A stretch of 64,000 bases of DNA from Halichoerus grypus (GCF_964656455.1 NC_135718.1:144566262-144630261); one strand, 5' to 3'. Numbered from the stretch's first letter, positions 45,851 through 60,500 are shown. Notes: generated by a model not told the origin, from the sequence alone. Numbers and translations are program-made.

Positions 45851-48094
45851 TTGGTGAACCCCCCATCTGATCGCCGCACCCCGCACAGAGGGCGGGACAT
45901 GGGGGCTGGGCCAGGGAGGAGATCCGTGCCCCCAGGTCGGGGTGGTTGAAGTTACTGTATTTTGCCACACGTCCTTGGTGTGATTTAGGCAACCACAGTT
46001 ACTGTTCCCACTGCCTGGGGACTGTGTTCCCCTGGGGCCAGACCTCCCCGTTTCCTCGCAGCGCCCTGGAGGGCCACGTGCCCGAGCCCCAGGCTAGCAG
46101 GAAGCCGCCCTGCACCCCAGGAACACCACTTGACATCAGACCACCTGGCTTCCCAGAACTGCCCACGACTATTTTCTGTATTTTGGAGGCAGTCTTTGAA
46201 ATGCCAGTCCACTGTCCTCCCAGTGGTGGCCTCACTGAAATAAATTCCTTCCTTGTTTCACCACCTCTGGATTTGGTCAGCGGCAAGTGGCCGGACCTGG
46301 TCTGTTTGGATGCTCCCCTGTCCCAGCCCAGTGCTGTTTGTTGCACCCCAACCTGCTACAGGGGAGAGGGGGAGGGAGGGACCTGGGGGGGTGGGGAGAC
46401 ACACAGCCTGCTCCCCCTCCACTGTTAGTGTTTTTCTCTCTTCCCCCTAAACTCATCCTTTATCTACACGGGGAATGGCTTCCAGGTTCCTGTTGGGAGC
46501 AGAGCCCCACCTTTTCCTTTGCTTAAAGCAAACCCAGCTAGAGCTGCTGCAGAACTGGTGTGGGGGCAGGGGCTCGAGAGCTGCTGATCGGAAGCAGGTG
46601 GCTGGAGGTTCCAGGAAAAGGTTTATTTGTAGCTTTCTGTCTTTTCCAGCCATTCCAGATGAGGAAGGACTCTGCACTTTCACCCTGAGCTGGGTTAGGC
46701 TTGCCGCTGGCCTTATTTGCCAACACCCAGGCTGGTCCTATTTGTGACATGGGGGTGCAGACAAAGTCCTGTCAACTCCTTTGGGCACAGTGTTCAAAGG
46801 ACAAACAGGCTGCCTGAGGATCAGCAGGAGAGCTCGGGGCTCTCAGGAGGTCAGGGGGCGGGAGGTCACGGTCATGGCTCATGGCAGACACGCAGGGGCC
46901 CTACAAGCTCAGTCATAACAGCTATGAGGACCGGGAGAGCAAATACACACTTTTATTAATCACCCAAGGAGCCTCTTCATTTGTGTCCGCTCATGTATTC
47001 AGCAAAGAAGCCTCGTGCACCCGCTGTGTCCCCGCACCAAGCTGGACGGCCGGGCGGCTCCACTGGGAGGCCACAGGCTGGGTGGTTGTGGGTGTGAGCC
47101 CCGCTGTCCCACCGCCCCGGGGTGCAGCGTCACGTGCAGGAGGTTGTTAGGGGGTTGTAGAGAGCAAGAGGGCGTCACTCATGTCAAGCAGGGGCCTGTG
47201 TCAAGCAAAGACGCAAGGAGTAGAGGGAAGGGTACTGGAGCCCAGCACCAGCTGTGGACGCCCCAGAACCGACGACGAGCACAAGCAGAGGGGTCTACGG
47301 GGGCCCGAGCCTGCTTCAGTCCCCCCGAAAAGGGAGGACCCTTGCAGTAAACTGTCAGACTCTTCCGACCGGAGCCCTCTGTCCGATCGCTTCAAAAAGC
47401 TAACTGCTGCCCAAGGCTCTGCATGAGGATGTCCGAGCAGAAGGGAGATCCTTCCCTGCTCGAACACAACGGGCAGTCCGTGCCCAGAGCCGACCCGGAC
47501 CAGGCGGAGGCCTTATCGCAACTTCGTGCCCACAGACTGACTTCGAGTTTGCTTCGTTAACTTCCGATAACCGCTCTGTTATCTGGTTTGTTCTGCTCGG
47601 TGGGCTGTCTACGAAGCCAAGTCAGTCACGTGGTGAAATGTCATTGAGTTTGGAATCCTGAACCCACTTTATAATTATGTTAACCTTGCTTTATGGCCGA
47701 ATACAGCTGATGTGGAAAGCCCCAGCTCGGGTGTGGCCTTCAGAACACGCTCATGACAGGGGAGCCGTGGGCTCAACCCCCAGTAGCAGGAAGCGGGACT
47801 GGGCAGAAGACACCCAGCCATGGCCTCGGGCCACCCCCCCGGGGAACGCTGAAGCCAGCATGGCCTGACAGGGTTGACCGACTTGCTCCGGGACGGCCAG
47901 GCGCTTCTACCCCATGCTGATCAGTCCGTGGATGTGGGCTGCCCTCTGGGCAAGGTGGCTCTCCAGAGCTGAGGCAGTCTGAAAAGTGCTCGTAGCTGAA
48001 AAGCTGTCTGCAGACATTCCCAGCAGCTGGGGCCGAGTCTTTTCTGGAAGGTGGATCTGGGTAGCACGTCTGGGTGTCCCCTGCGCTGGCTCTG

Positions 48095-48215
48095 AAATCT
48101 GACTCCACAGCTCACTCCCTGGGTGACCGTGGGCAAGAGGCTCAACCTCTCTGCATCACAGTTTGCCCATCTGACAAGAGGGGGTTTGATAACTGTACCC
48201 ACTTTGTAGAATTAT
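48095..48215 (-). repeat. MIR fossil, antisense
   Basis: CTGACTCCACAGCTCACTCC, then GGGTGACCGTGGGCAAGAGG, then CTCAACCTCTCTGCATCACAG is a good antisense MIR. A second weaker one lies at about 48905-48990. Confidence 0.75.
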
Positions 48216-49439
48216 CAGGAGGCTATTCATTCTCGCAATAGTGAAACCCACAGAAAGAGCTCAGGGTGTCCTTGTTTCTGGAAATAATAAAAAAGTAAGG
48301 TCTGGCCTTGAGAGAACTTTTATTCAGTCATATAGCTGCAGACAATTATAATCTAGTGTGAAGAGTGCGTGCATGAGGCGATCAAGGGGCCCCTTAGGCG
48401 TGGCCCAGACCCTATTTTGGGAAGGCTCCCCACAAGGCGAGGGATGTCAAAGCTGGGACCTGCGTGATGAGCAGGAGCTTTCCGGTGGGGGTGGGGTGGG
48501 CGAAGGGGTGGGGAAGAGGGTTTCAGGCAATGGGCGTAACAAGTGCAAAGGTCCAAAGGGGAGAGAAAAGTGAGTGACGGTGTGCCTGGAGAGGGGCGTC
48601 CGGGGCGTGGTGGGGAGTGGGCTGCCTGAGTCATGAACACTGACCTTGGCGAAGGGACACCTTTAACAGAGGAGGTGGCTTCCACCGTAAGCACGGCCTG
48701 CCCTGCTCTCCCGGTTGGCTGGGGCTGGAACCAGGCAGTGGGGGTGGCCTTGACCTCCAAGGCCAGGAGGCCCTGGGTCCTGAGGTCTTCCTGAGCACCT
48801 GGGCAGGGGACGTCCTGCCTGGTTGGGAACTGGGGACCATCCTCTGCTAACACCGAACTTTGGAGGGGGAAGGGATCTGGGTCTTCCTTTGCACTTGCTC
48901 TCAGCCGCAGAAGTAATCTGAGCACTGCACAGGGAGTCAGGAAAGCAATCGGCTGTGTGGCTTTGAACCAGTCCCTTTACTTCTCTGGACCCGGGTACGG
49001 TTGAAGCGGATGGCGCCTTATTAGGATCCCGTGGCCCTGGTGCCCTGAGTCGGAGGGATCTTCTTGCAGCTTCCCACTGACAAAAATCCCGTCTCTTTGT
49101 ACTTTGATCTTGCTTATCTTTTCTTTCTTCAAGGGGGCCATTTCCTATTCTTCCTCCCTCTTGACCTCTTAAGGAGCTCTCAAGGCCACTCTGACCATCG
49201 GCAGGCCTGCCGCCTCCTCTCTGCGGGCCCCTGAGAAGGAAACAGAAACAATAGGAATCACTTCCCCAGCAGCCTCGATCCCATGTCCAGAAGAGGGATC
49301 AGGTTGTTTTCTGGCTGCCGATGTTTTCCCCAGTCCCACCCCACCCTCCGGCCTGCCCTCCCTCGTGACCAGGGGTCCCCCTGGCAGGCCAGCAGAGGCC
49401 AAGCCCTGACCTTTGCCCCAGCCCTTCTGTCAGCGGCCT

Positions 49440-49700
49440 CCCAGCCCTGTACTTGGAACTCTGCTTCTCTCAGCAGGAAGGCTCAGCTCGAGGCCTCCTC
49501 CTCCGTGCAACCTTCCCTGATCTCAGCTGCTGGAATGAATCGGTTCTTCTGGACACGGCAGCCTCCCGCCTGTCCTGAGTCTTAGCCTCCGTTTTAATCT
49601 GCTCTGTATCTGCTCTATATTAGAATTAGTTGTTAACACGTGCGATTCCCCATGCTGCCCCCAGCCTGATGTTTGCATATAGTAGGTGCTGGGGAGGGGG
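49440..49700 (+). repeat. L2-like fossil
   Basis: AACCTTCCCTGATCTCAGC and TTTGCATATAGTAGGTGCTGG fit the L2 3' end weakly. Confidence 0.45.
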
Positions 49701-51652
49701 ACACAAAAAGGAGGAAAAGAAAGGAGACGGCACAAAAATTTATAGGAAGCTCTGTGGTGCCTTTAGAGCAAAACTGGTTCCTGTTTATTGCTTTGTGTCC
49801 AACAAAAATCACAAAACAAAAATCTTCGGAGCGTGCATGAGCCCAGACAATTCTACCAGACAGCCCTGCTCAGGAACAAGGAAGAAAGCTATTAACAAGG
49901 TCTCCGTGTGTTACTTGGTGACAGCACGAGAAAGCTCACTGGGAACGAACCTGCTGCAGCGCTCAGCTGCCCCTTGTCCTGAGTGTATAGAAAGTGTGTG
50001 TGGGCACAGGGAGGGTGGGACGCTGACCAGGCGGGTCAGGGGACTGGCCACGGGGCTACCCTAGGTCTGATCTCAAAGTGAATGCAGTTTGGCCCATGTG
50101 CTGCCTGGCCTGATGAGGAGCAGCCGGGGGGCCAGAGGGAGTTGGGGGCATGGAGCTGGGGACAGGCCATCCTGCAGGCCTTTGGGGCCGTGGGGATGAC
50201 GTGGCCCTCCTTCAGAGTGAGGCGAGGACTACTGCAGCCTTTGAGCAGACAAGGGCAGGACCTGACTTCTGTGTTAACGGTGCCCTGCGGGGAGGGACTG
50301 TCCTCAGCCCATTCCACAGACGAGGAGGCTGAGGCAGAGAAGGTGAGAAGCCCAACCCCCACTCACACCACTGGAGGATGTGACTCTCCATCCTAGTGCC
50401 CCGCTCCAGGCCATCCCACTCTGCAGGTACGTGTCCGTCTACTGGCTGCTTGCTTGTGTGAGGTGTCACTCCCACCCCTGGACCGTAGGCTCCACGATGG
50501 CAGGGACCGTGCAGTTCCCTGCCGTATCCTTAGTGCCTGTACAACGCCTATGACCTAGCAGGAGTTCAGTGGACCTTTGCGGATGAGCGGACAAAAACAG
50601 ACATCCCAGAGGGCGCAAGCCGGGGTGCTGGGTGCTCATCTCCGGAAGGCTCAGCACGCGAGGTTTCCTGGGCAATTCCTGGGACTCCAGGCCGGCCTGA
50701 GGTCACATACATGGGTTTCTGCTCGGGACCTCTCCCTACCCCACCGTGGCACGTGTCTTAGAGAGTCAGAGAAGGGTGCTTGGCTATGTGGTGTCCTTCA
50801 TTTATCAATTTCCTGGTTCTTTTACAGGCTCAGTCACTCACAGCTGTCCAACAGGTGTTCCCTGAGCATCACTCCGGGCCTGACACTGGGCTGGGATGGC
50901 CTGCTAGTGACCGACAGTGTGGTGCCTGTCCCCATGGACTTGGGCAGTGAGGGTGACGGAAGGGGACACTTTGGATGGGTTCTTCGTACAGGGTGAGGGA
51001 GTGGTGTTGGGGTCTGTTCCATGGTGAAAAGTCTCCCTGAGCTGCAGTGGGGACAGGGTGGGCCTGGGCTGGGCAAGGCTGAAGTGAGGAGGGGAGGCAG
51101 AGCCTGGGCCATGAGAGGGCTCCCTCCTGAGAAAGCAGAAGGGACTGGACTTGCCTAGGTGGGCATAGGGGTGAGGGAAAGCGAGGAATCAAAGAATTCT
51201 CTCGGATTCTGGCCTGAGCAACTGGGAAGGCACGGGGTGGGGTGAGGGGGAGCGAGAAGCATGAGAATGCCAAAAGTCTTTGGAGTTCAAGGCCAAGACT
51301 GCTGTTTATTTGTTTAATTGTTACAATGCCTCTTTGCTGAGCCAGAAAATACAATGTGCAAGGCCAGGCCCTAGGGTTTTCTGCTGTAGCCCGGGCATTT
51401 CCTGCAAAGTTGTTGTCATTTCTACCCTGGAGCCCGGGGAGTCACGTGACCACCCCAGTCCCTGACCTTGGCCTCCTGGGGCCAGCGGGAGTCATGGGCA
51501 CACTCTCCCTGCTGGTGTCTCCTGGCACTGGGGTCTGCTGAAGGGCACGTCCCACAGGGGAAAGGGGGGTGCCTCACGTGCATGCATGTGAGGCAGGGCT
51601 GTGCAGAGAAAAGTTACGTGCATGCCTCAGTAAAATGCATGCCCTGCTAGGT

Positions 51653-51862
51653 GTTTATTTATTTTTATTATTATTATTTAAGATTTTTATTTATTTATTT
51701 CAGAGAGAGAGAGAGAGAGAATGAGCAGGGGGAGGGGCAGAGGGAGAAGAAGACTCCCCGCTAAGCAGGGAGCCCAACTCGAGGCTCCATCCTGCGACCC
51801 CAGGATCATGACCTGAGCCAAAGGCAGATAGATGCTTAACCAACTGAGCCACCCAGGCACCC
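51653..51862 (-). mobile_element. CanSINE, antisense (repeat copy B of 1852-2061)
   Basis: Identical in layout and position to the copy A element. Confidence 0.93.
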
Positions 51863-51892
51863 TTAGAATTTTCTCATTAATAGTCCTAATGA

Positions 51893-52378
51893 TGTGGGAT
51901 TGTTGAGCACAAGGGTCAAGAAAGAATTCTTGAGACGTTTTATGGTGCAAAAAGGTGCTTTTATTATAGCACGGGGACAGAACCCTTGGGCAGAAAGAGA
52001 TGCACTGTGATTGTGAGGTTGACTGATTACATACCTTTAAGTTGGGGGAGTAGAGAGAACAGAAATCTCTAAAGGGATTTCTGTATGTTAAAGAAGATTA
52101 CAGGATCCTGGAGGTCTGGCTATTGTCAAGCTAAGGTTGCTTTTAGTTTCTAGCAAAGGATTAACATTAAGGCACCTCTGAGTTCCTTGAGGAATGTTAA
52201 CACTGCAGGTCTCAGGTATTTATTTATCCACCGGCTGCAAGTTGTAAGGAAATTTAATTTTATCTACATTTCTCTTGCCTTAGTTCTCCTTATCACTAAT
52301 AATTGGCTAGAAAAGTCCCAGTCTCTAGACTTAGGGGCTCCCAGTAGGACACCTGAAATCCATAAGGCTTTCCCCACA
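51893..52378 (-). mobile_element. Solo LTR, antisense (copy B of 2092-2577)
   Basis: Same TGTGGG..CCCACA boundaries as copy A. Confidence 0.7.
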
Positions 52379-52737
52379 GAATATTAAAATCCTGAGGTAC
52401 ATACATCACTATAAATGTGAATGGGGAAGGGGGTCCTTTTCTTATTCTTAAACATTAAAACAAATTGCAAGAACTTTGAACTGGAACGAAATACCTAGAA
52501 GCAGTGTATTTAGATTAGGAGAAAAGCAGGATGTGAGAGAAAGTGTTTATCATCGTGATGGCTTTTAATTAGGGGAACTAACTGGTCAGAAGATGGGCTT
52601 TCAGGCCTTAAAAAATCATTATTCATCCACAAAAGGAAGGTAACAAGATCTAGATGTGGCATAGGTAAAAACTCTCTCTTCCTCTAACTGGGTATCTAAC
52701 ATAGATCACTCCAAATCTGATGGGGCATTTCCTTCTT

Positions 52738-52942
52738 TTTTTTTTTTTAAATGAAATCTTTTTTTATTTGAGAGAGAGAGAGAGAAAGAGCACAAGCAGG
52801 GGGAGTGGCAGGTAGAGGGAGAGGGAGAAGCAGGCTCCCCTCAGAACAGGGGGAGCCCGATGTGGGACTCGATTCCAGGACCCCGGGATCATGACCTGAG
52901 CTGAAGGCAGTTGCTTAACCGACTGAGCCACCCAGGTGCCCA
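52738..52942 (-). mobile_element. CanSINE, antisense (copy B of 2937-3141)
   Basis: Target duplications GGGGCATTTCCTTCTT preserved on both sides. Confidence 0.95.
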
Positions 52943-53923
52943 GGGGCATTTCCTTCTTACACTGCTCTCAATAGCTCTCCTGGTACCATGGGGAGCTCCC
53001 CATTCAGAAGTATGCTTTTGGGGGCCTTTCTCAACAAGGAAGGAATCTTTCTCTTGACTCCAGGCAAAAGTTATTTCTCCTTTTTTTGAATCTCCATATC
53101 ACTAGACTACTCCAACTTCCCACAGGGTCTTATTCACTTTTCGCCTTATATTTATTTCCTTGTAGATTTATTTATACTATAATAAAAACCAAACAACTCC
53201 ATAGGCCCAAGTCACTTATGCCAGGCCACATCACCAAACGGAGTCTTTGTACCTAATCTAATTTCAGTTTTAACCTCTTCCAGAAATGTAGTCTTTTAGT
53301 CAGTCATGGATTTTCTGGTCAGCACCCATCTGTAATCAGTCATGCGGATTCTCTCCATCCCCACCCCTACCCCAGGAAGATAAGGTAATCCACCTAATAA
53401 ACCCCCTGCTCTTCCCCTAAGGGAAGGTGACCGCCTGAAACCATCCTTTCTTTTGCTGATTGTCCGGTCCCGCTTCTGCCTATCAAGTCCTTCCGTTTTG
53501 TACAGCTGCTAGATTGAGATGCTGCCCCATTCATGAATCGCCTAATTAAGCCAATTAGATCTTCAAATTTACTAGGTTAAACTTTGGTTTTTAACCATAT
53601 GTATATTCTACAAACCGGATTGTAAGTTTCTGTGTGCGGGGCGTGGGGGGCAGGGAGTGCCTGCCGGTTTGTTTTGTCAACCTAGGAGTCTTGCAGGTAA
53701 TAAATGCTCGATCGTAATTCTATACGTGTCAGGATTATGGTTTGTGGGGAGCAGACAACACTAGAAGAGCTAAGTGCAGGGAAGATCATGAGGCGTAGGG
53801 CAGGGCCGGGTGTTACTAAATCTGCTTGTTCCCCATTCTGGTTATTGAAGGAGAGACAGAGAAAGGAAAACGTTTTTCACACTGTCAAAGGCCCCAGTGG
53901 TTTATTCAAAACAAGAGGGTTTA

Positions 53924-54254
53924 GGGATGCCTGGGTGGCTCAGTCAGTTAGGGATGCCTGGGTGGCTCAGTTATGAAATAAGGAAAGTTCTAGAAAGATC
54001 CCCCCACATTTCCTCATTCTCCCTGAGCAAACTGCCCCCAGGTTCCTCTGACTTGACCAGCCTCAACCTTGGCCCATAAAGACTCGAACAAGCACCAGCA
54101 TAGTTTGCCTTCAGCTCAGCTCATGATCCCATTGAGTCCTGGGATCAAGTCCGCGTGGGGCTCCTTGCTCAGCGGCGACCCTGCTTCTCCCTCTGCCTGC
54201 CACTCCCCCCGCTTATGCTCTCTCTCTCTCTCAAATGAATAAATAAATAAATAA
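53924..54254 (+). mobile_element. Split CanSINE, sense (copy B of 4127-4457)
   Basis: It carries the same tandem head and 136-base insertion (53973-54108). One substitution (CCGCTCC to CCACTCC) distinguishes the body. Confidence 0.85.
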
Positions 54255-55390
54255 CAAAACAAAGCGAGAGAGTATATTTGGTTTTCCATTTGTCGTGAAG
54301 AACTGTAAATGGTAGCAATTGTGGAGTTTGGCTGTAAAGAATGTTTTCCACCCAAGAGCATTCCTTCCCCAAAGCTTCTTTGTTAGAAGTCTTCATCTAA
54401 AATCAGCCAGGATTCCTTCTGTTTATGTCACCGTCCAGATGAATTTGCTTCCTGTTGTGTTTCGCGGGAAGATCAAGGATGGACCGAGAAGGTCTCGGGC
54501 TGACGCTGCCCTCCGGGCACCTGCTCTGTGCGTGTAAAGGTCTGAGTCCCGTGTTCCTCCGCGGGGTCCGAGGAAGCAGCTCTGGCTGCATTTCCACAGA
54601 CGACCTGTGCTGTGTGCAAGTTCTCTGTTACGTGGATGGGATTTCTATAGCAGGATGTAGTGACCCCATTTTTTTTTTATATAAATTAGTTGATGTTATC
54701 AGTGTTGTGCTTCATTGTCTACTTTGACAGGAACATGAAATAAGGAAAGTTCTAGAGAAAGATCCCCCCACATTTCCTCATTCTCTCTGAGCAAACTGCC
54801 CCCGGGTTCCTCTGACTTGACCAGCCTCAACCTTGGCCCATAAAGACTCGAACAAGCACCAGCATAGTTTGCAATAGCTCAGAGCTACATCTCTAGGATG
54901 AACCTCGCTCCCCTTAAAGTGCTTGCCTGAGGAAACTCAAGGCTGCCAGAAGAACTTGCTGTTTGTTCCAGCCAACACCTAAAGACAGGGCCCCTGGCAC
55001 GCTGCTATGTTTGTGGGCCCACGGGAGCCTAACTTGATAAGCTCCAGGTAGTGAACTCAGTGGGTTTCCTAGGGAGCAAGCCCCGTTCCCACTTTGTTGT
55101 GATTTTTCACTTCCCTGACCAGCACTCTAGCATTCTCCCCTTAAAATGCCCGCTCATCTCTGTGCAAACTGAAGTTGAGGTCAGTCATGCCAGACTCCTT
55201 TCCTTGTTACAATAGTTGTTACTGATTAAAATCTGGCCTTAGCAGTGTCCTTCAGTGTCTCATTTTGTCTAACATCTTTAACAACGTAAGTTCAGCTAAG
55301 ACCATCCAAACAATCCCTTGGTTGCTTGAGTTAAGAATGGAGGGGGGTCCAAGGGTAGAAACCTCCAGTTTGAAGGTAAGTATGTTGTGG

Positions 55391-56335
55391 GGATGTCGTG
55401 GACAGCACGGCCACCATAGTTAACAATACTGATGGTGTATTTGAAAGTTGCTAAGAGAGTGTATCTTAAAGTGTTCGTCACAAGAAAGAAAAAAATTCTG
55501 TGTGAGGTGATTTTTTTTTTTATCTGAGGTGATTGATGTTAACTTATTGTGATCTTTTCACAGTCATTATGTTCATAAGTCATTATGTTGTCTACCTTAA
55601 ATGAGTACAATGTGGTATGTCAGCTGCATCTTATTGGAACTGGGGACAAATGGGAGGGAACGTACACATTGCTGGTGGGAAATGTAAAACAGGGCAGCCA
55701 TTGTGGGAAACACCTTGGCGGTTCCTCAGAACAGTTAAATGTAGAGGGACCATAGGATCCACCAAATTCCACTCTAGCATATACGCAAGAGAATCGAAAA
55801 CATATGTTTTCACACAACTTATACACAAATGTTTATGGCAAATGACTTATAGCAGCATGATTTATAATGCCCCAAAGTGGAAACTGATGAACGGACAGAC
55901 AAAATGTGGTCTATCCTTACAATGGAATATTATTTCTCCACGGGAAGGAATGAAGTACTAATACACACGACAATGGACATGGACCCTGAAAACCTGCTAA
56001 ACAAAGAAAACCAAACATAGAAGCCACGTGTTGTATGATTCCATTAATATGGATGTCAAAAAAAAAAACAAACCCAAAAAACAAAAAAACCCAGAATGTC
56101 CAGAATAGCCAAATCCATGAAGACAGAAAGCAGACTAGGGGTTGCCAGGGACTGGGGCGGGGGAGGGGGGTGCGGGGAGGAGTATGGGGCTTCTTTTTGT
56201 GGTGATGGAAATGTTCTGGAATGAGCTAGAGGTAATGATTGCACAATACAGTGAAGATACTAAAACCCACTGGATTGCACACTTCGAGATGGCAAACTTT
56301 ATGTTATGTGAATTGCATCTTAATTAAAAAAAGAA
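55391..56335 (+). mobile_element. Ancient L1 3' fragments (copy B of 5590-6530)
   Basis: Same relic. Near 55560 it carries a local rearrangement relative to copy A: an extra GTCATTATGTT-type unit. Confidence 0.8.
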
Positions 56336-57203
56336 CACAACTGTGCTTGCAACCCAAGTGTTGCAGAGTAGATCACACTGTGCCACTATTTTCTGGTCAT
56401 ATTTACCAAAGATGTTCAAGATTTTTGCAGTCTTGCAATAATAAATACACAGAATGAAAGGCAGCCTGGGAAAGAGAGGTTATTTTGAGGCTAGCCATGG
56501 GTGATGAGGCACTTTGCTTAATCTTTTCCTGGGGCAGTGAGTGGAGAGAGGGAGGCTGGAAGGCAACGGCTTTCTAGGGGCTGGGACTGCTTTTGGAAAG
56601 GAAGCCCAAGCAAGGAGATTCTCTTCCCTTCCCAGATGGCTATATCCTGTTGGAGGCTTCATCCTTCGCTCTGACCAGGGAACATGCTGCTCAGATGAAA
56701 AGCAAATCTTCCTACAGCAGCCAAAGAAAACAAACACAGAGAAAAAGCAACCAAAAGCAGAGGGGAAGTAGGATTCTGCATCCTGGCTGATAACATCCAC
56801 AAAATCCAAGCCCCAAAGACACGCGGCCATGGCCTGGCCACTGGGGGACCTGGGGGTGTTGGGGGGACACTCAAGACCAGACTGGCCAGATGTGAGGAGG
56901 GCCCTGGTCCTCAGTGTCATCGGCCCGACACCACAGCTTTGCTCTTGACATCAAAGGGAATCAGTGTCCTTCCTGTATACAGGTAAAAGCCAATGAACTC
57001 CTTGGGTCATCTCTCTGTGTATAAAATATACACTGAGATTCCACTGGGTCCAAGATACACAGGGGGACACACAAGTCGCAGCTAGGTGGAAGGCCACCCT
57101 ACTAGGAGTGATGTGGGAAACAAAGGCAGAAGGAAATGTAGATACAATTAAGTGTCCATATAACCATTTGTCCATTGACAAATACTGGAGGCCGGCAGAG
57201 TAT

Positions 57204-57549
57204 GATGTTCCCCCAGGAAGCTCCTGTCTTAATGCTGATGCCTTGCCAGAGGGAAAAGCAACCTTATTTTGATAATAGCAAGGCCTCCCGTTATCAGTGA
57301 GTCTTCTTTAGCAGATGAAACTCCTTTTGGAACGTCCCTTATCTTTACTTCCCTCCACCCCAAAGTGTATAGTCAGTTGCCCCCCACAATCCTGGGGCTG
57401 CAGGGGGCAGCAGGCAGCCGTGGCTCTTTCTGCCCACAGGTCCTGCCCCTGTGCCTTCATAAAACCACCATCTTGCACCGAAGATGTCTCAAGAATTCTT
57501 TCTTGGCCGTGGGCTCCGGACCCCCCCACCAAACCTCAGCTATGTTCCA
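57204..57549 (+). mobile_element. Solo LTR fragment, sense (copy B of 7400-7745)
   Basis: Same element; one substitution (GACGTC to GATGTC) near its end. Confidence 0.65.
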
Positions 57550-60500
57550 AAACTGCATCAGGAGGACGTTTGCTGTGACAGACACATCTCAGCTTCTTTC
57601 CTGTGGCCCCACCAGTCCTTGCTCCCTTTTTCTAGCCACGTGTTCTTGGCACCCCATCCTCACGCGGGGCTTTTGTCTCTCATCCTCTTCCTCTCCATGA
57701 AGGAAAGCGAGAGGAAACCAGCACCGTGGGGGACCTGCCTCTTTTGCTGGGCGGGTGCTCTTAGGGGAAGGAGACAAGGGACTCTGAGTGTCTTGGCTAA
57801 CGCAGGAATAGACACCTTGTCCTACTTTTGACCCACGATCGCTGTGAGGACCAGATACCATTCTGTCTCTGACAAAGGTTTATTGCTGCAAAGCATTATT
57901 CCAATGTCAGGGGTAATACAGAGTGTGCGTTTGCTTCTCCCCTTCTATTTCAAAATACTTGGCTTGCAACTGGCTCTTAGTCCCGACCCTTCACTGTGTT
58001 GGGCCAAGGGAAGTTGTGCCTCCAGACTTACTCTCCAGGAAGCAAAAGAGGGCCTCCTTCCACTGCCTGGAGAAACAGCCCCAAGCACTTCCTCCCGGCC
58101 CTGCTCTCCAAAACGCTGATCACAGCGCCCCCTGGTGGAACCTCGGGCAGACCCAGGGCAACCCCAAAGACCCAGAGGGGTCAGGATGGAGGCGGGAGGG
58201 CAGGGACCTGGGGCTTGGTGCCTAAATGGACAGGCTCCAGTCAGGTGCCGCTGACTGCTGTCATGCAGAACGTAGACTTCGCATTACCTGACATTTTGAT
58301 ATTTCAGGACAAGCTAGAAACTGCCCTATTGAAAAACCAAAACCAAAACTGAAAACCAACTGTATAAGCCAAAGAAAACAAGCAGTGGGAGAGTTTGGGC
58401 TGTGTTAAACCAACAGGAAAACTTGATTTTTCTGGAAGCGACCAAACATTGATAACAGTTAATTCCTACACATAAATGAAGAACAATCTTGGTAATGGAA
58501 ATATTTTCAATAAAATATAAAAATCACCACTATGAGCATATTTGACAAGGAGAAAAAAAAACAAGCTTATTCACTTGCTTCTGATTTTTCTCATATATTT
58601 GCTCATTACACCGATTTTCTTTTTTTACTTCTTATGTTAACCAGCAGGAACTAGGAGGTTTCAGTAAAAATTATGGGAGGAAAAATACAAAATAGAAAAA
58701 ATTATTTTCATAAGTTATTTTTTTCCTGCTATTTGGAGGGAAAAACCAATTCATCCTAAAGGTACATATTCACCAGCTTCCAGAAGACCAAGGTCCATGT
58801 GGGTTTCTTTGAACTTTTTAGGAAAGAAATTCATACAACGTGCAAAGCCTGCACAATTTGGCCTCATCCCACCTGATAGCTTCATCTCCTACTGTTTCCC
58901 ATGCTGCCCTGATCATCATACCAAACTATTTTCCTCCAAAACCATTTCAGGGCTTTTGGGGAAGTTCTATTTCTCTTTGAGGTCTTCCTCTCTTTTCTAT
59001 TTTTTAAAGCTCCTATGCATTCTATAAAACCCAGTTTACATGTTGCCTCCCACCAAAACCCAGATTACAGGATGTCTCTGCAAGTCTTCAGATGCAGAGA
59101 TGGATAAACACATCCTACATCTTTTGACATTGGGAATCTACCCAAAGGTGGGCTGAGTCTCTGATGAGGCTTAAAGCTTTGAAAATACCTCGTAGGTTAG
59201 AAGCTGGTAGGGTAGGTTTGCGTTCTGTTTTGCTCCCCTACAGCTTGGTACACAGCCAGACTCATGTAAGTAGGACAACTTAAAAATATACCATCAAAAT
59301 ACTTTTATTTTTGAATTTTTGGAATTTTTTTGAATAAGTATTGATTTTCATGGTTCAGAATGTGAAAGGTATAAATGTACATACACGTGAAGTTTCCATC
59401 TCTCCCTTGTTTCCAGCCACTCAGTTTCTCTTCTTATCAGTAAATACTCATTTTTAAATATCCTCTGGTTGAAGTTCACGTCCTTTTACACAGTGAAATT
59501 CTTTCTGCCACCTGGACTTGTTTATCTTTCCAGCCCTCTCCCCACACTTAGCCTTTGCCCTTTACTTTCCAGCCTATACTAAATTTAGCTCATCAGAATG
59601 CCGTGTTCTCTGTGACCCTCTCTCGCTACCCTTTGATCAGTTTGCAGAATGTTTCTGGTCAGCCCGGCCTCATCTTCTCTGTCGCAGGACCCGCTGTCCG
59701 GAGGCTCCAGGAGCCCCCATCCCTCCCCACCCCCGGTTCTCCTGATTGCCCCGTTGCTGATGTGTATTCCTAGCAGGCCGCTGGCTCCCGGAGATCTGAG
59801 GCTCCTTAGTCATTATCAGAGACTAAAGACCAGAGGCTAACACACAGCAGGGCTGGAATGAAAGTTGCTGTCTCTTGGACAACAATCGGCCATTGTCCTT
59901 GTACTCGAAACCTCCTGAGCTCTCAGCCTTGGGAAGTTCTGGGACTGGTGTTTGGCAATTGAGGCATCACCTCCCTGGTATCTGTCCCCAACCCCACCTC
60001 TAACAATCTGGACGTGTCTCCTCCTGGCAGCCTGAGGAGGTGCCCGGCTCACACACAAGTTACCCCGGGAGCAGGTTCTCCCTGTTCCGCCCTCCCTGGG
60101 CACTACTGGTCCGACTGGTGTGCACGCTTGTGGGTGTGAGGCGATATTTCTTACTATGAATGAGTAAAACAGCATGGATGTTTTCAGTATCAGTCTCCTG
60201 TGAATCTTAATAGTGGAGGTTAGTGTCCTTGAGTCCAGTCAACCCGCGGACACTGAAAAGCTAGACTTTCTACTTTAAAAGGCTAAAAGGCAGATTCTGA
60301 ACCATGGTGAATTTGCCTTGATCGATCCTCTCAGCAGGGGCTTTATAGATGGACACCCCACTATGTCTAGCGTCTTCGTCACTCCCCCAGACTTGCCAGG
60401 GCAATGTGCAGCTTTCTCTCAAACTTCAGCCCCTACCTCACTGATTGCCAAATCATTCTGTAAATTGTGAAGTCCTATAAAATGCAAGGTATTATGAACA

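Larger units (their letters stand above)
36646..49801. other. Downstream flank of MTARC2; no coding exon recognised
   Basis: It holds SINEs, an L1 3' end, LTRs and MIR relics, listed separately. I looked for mARC motifs ([27 protein letters not shown]) in the frames here and found none. The stretches 46.0-48.1 kb and 48.25-49.4 kb contain frames of 75-190 codons but no product I recognise. Confidence 0.6.

Noticed and set aside
48353..48925. 190-codon minus-strand frame
   Set aside because: It has no recognisable domain, its composition follows the local GC content, and overlapping frames exist on both strands. No splice or promoter context.
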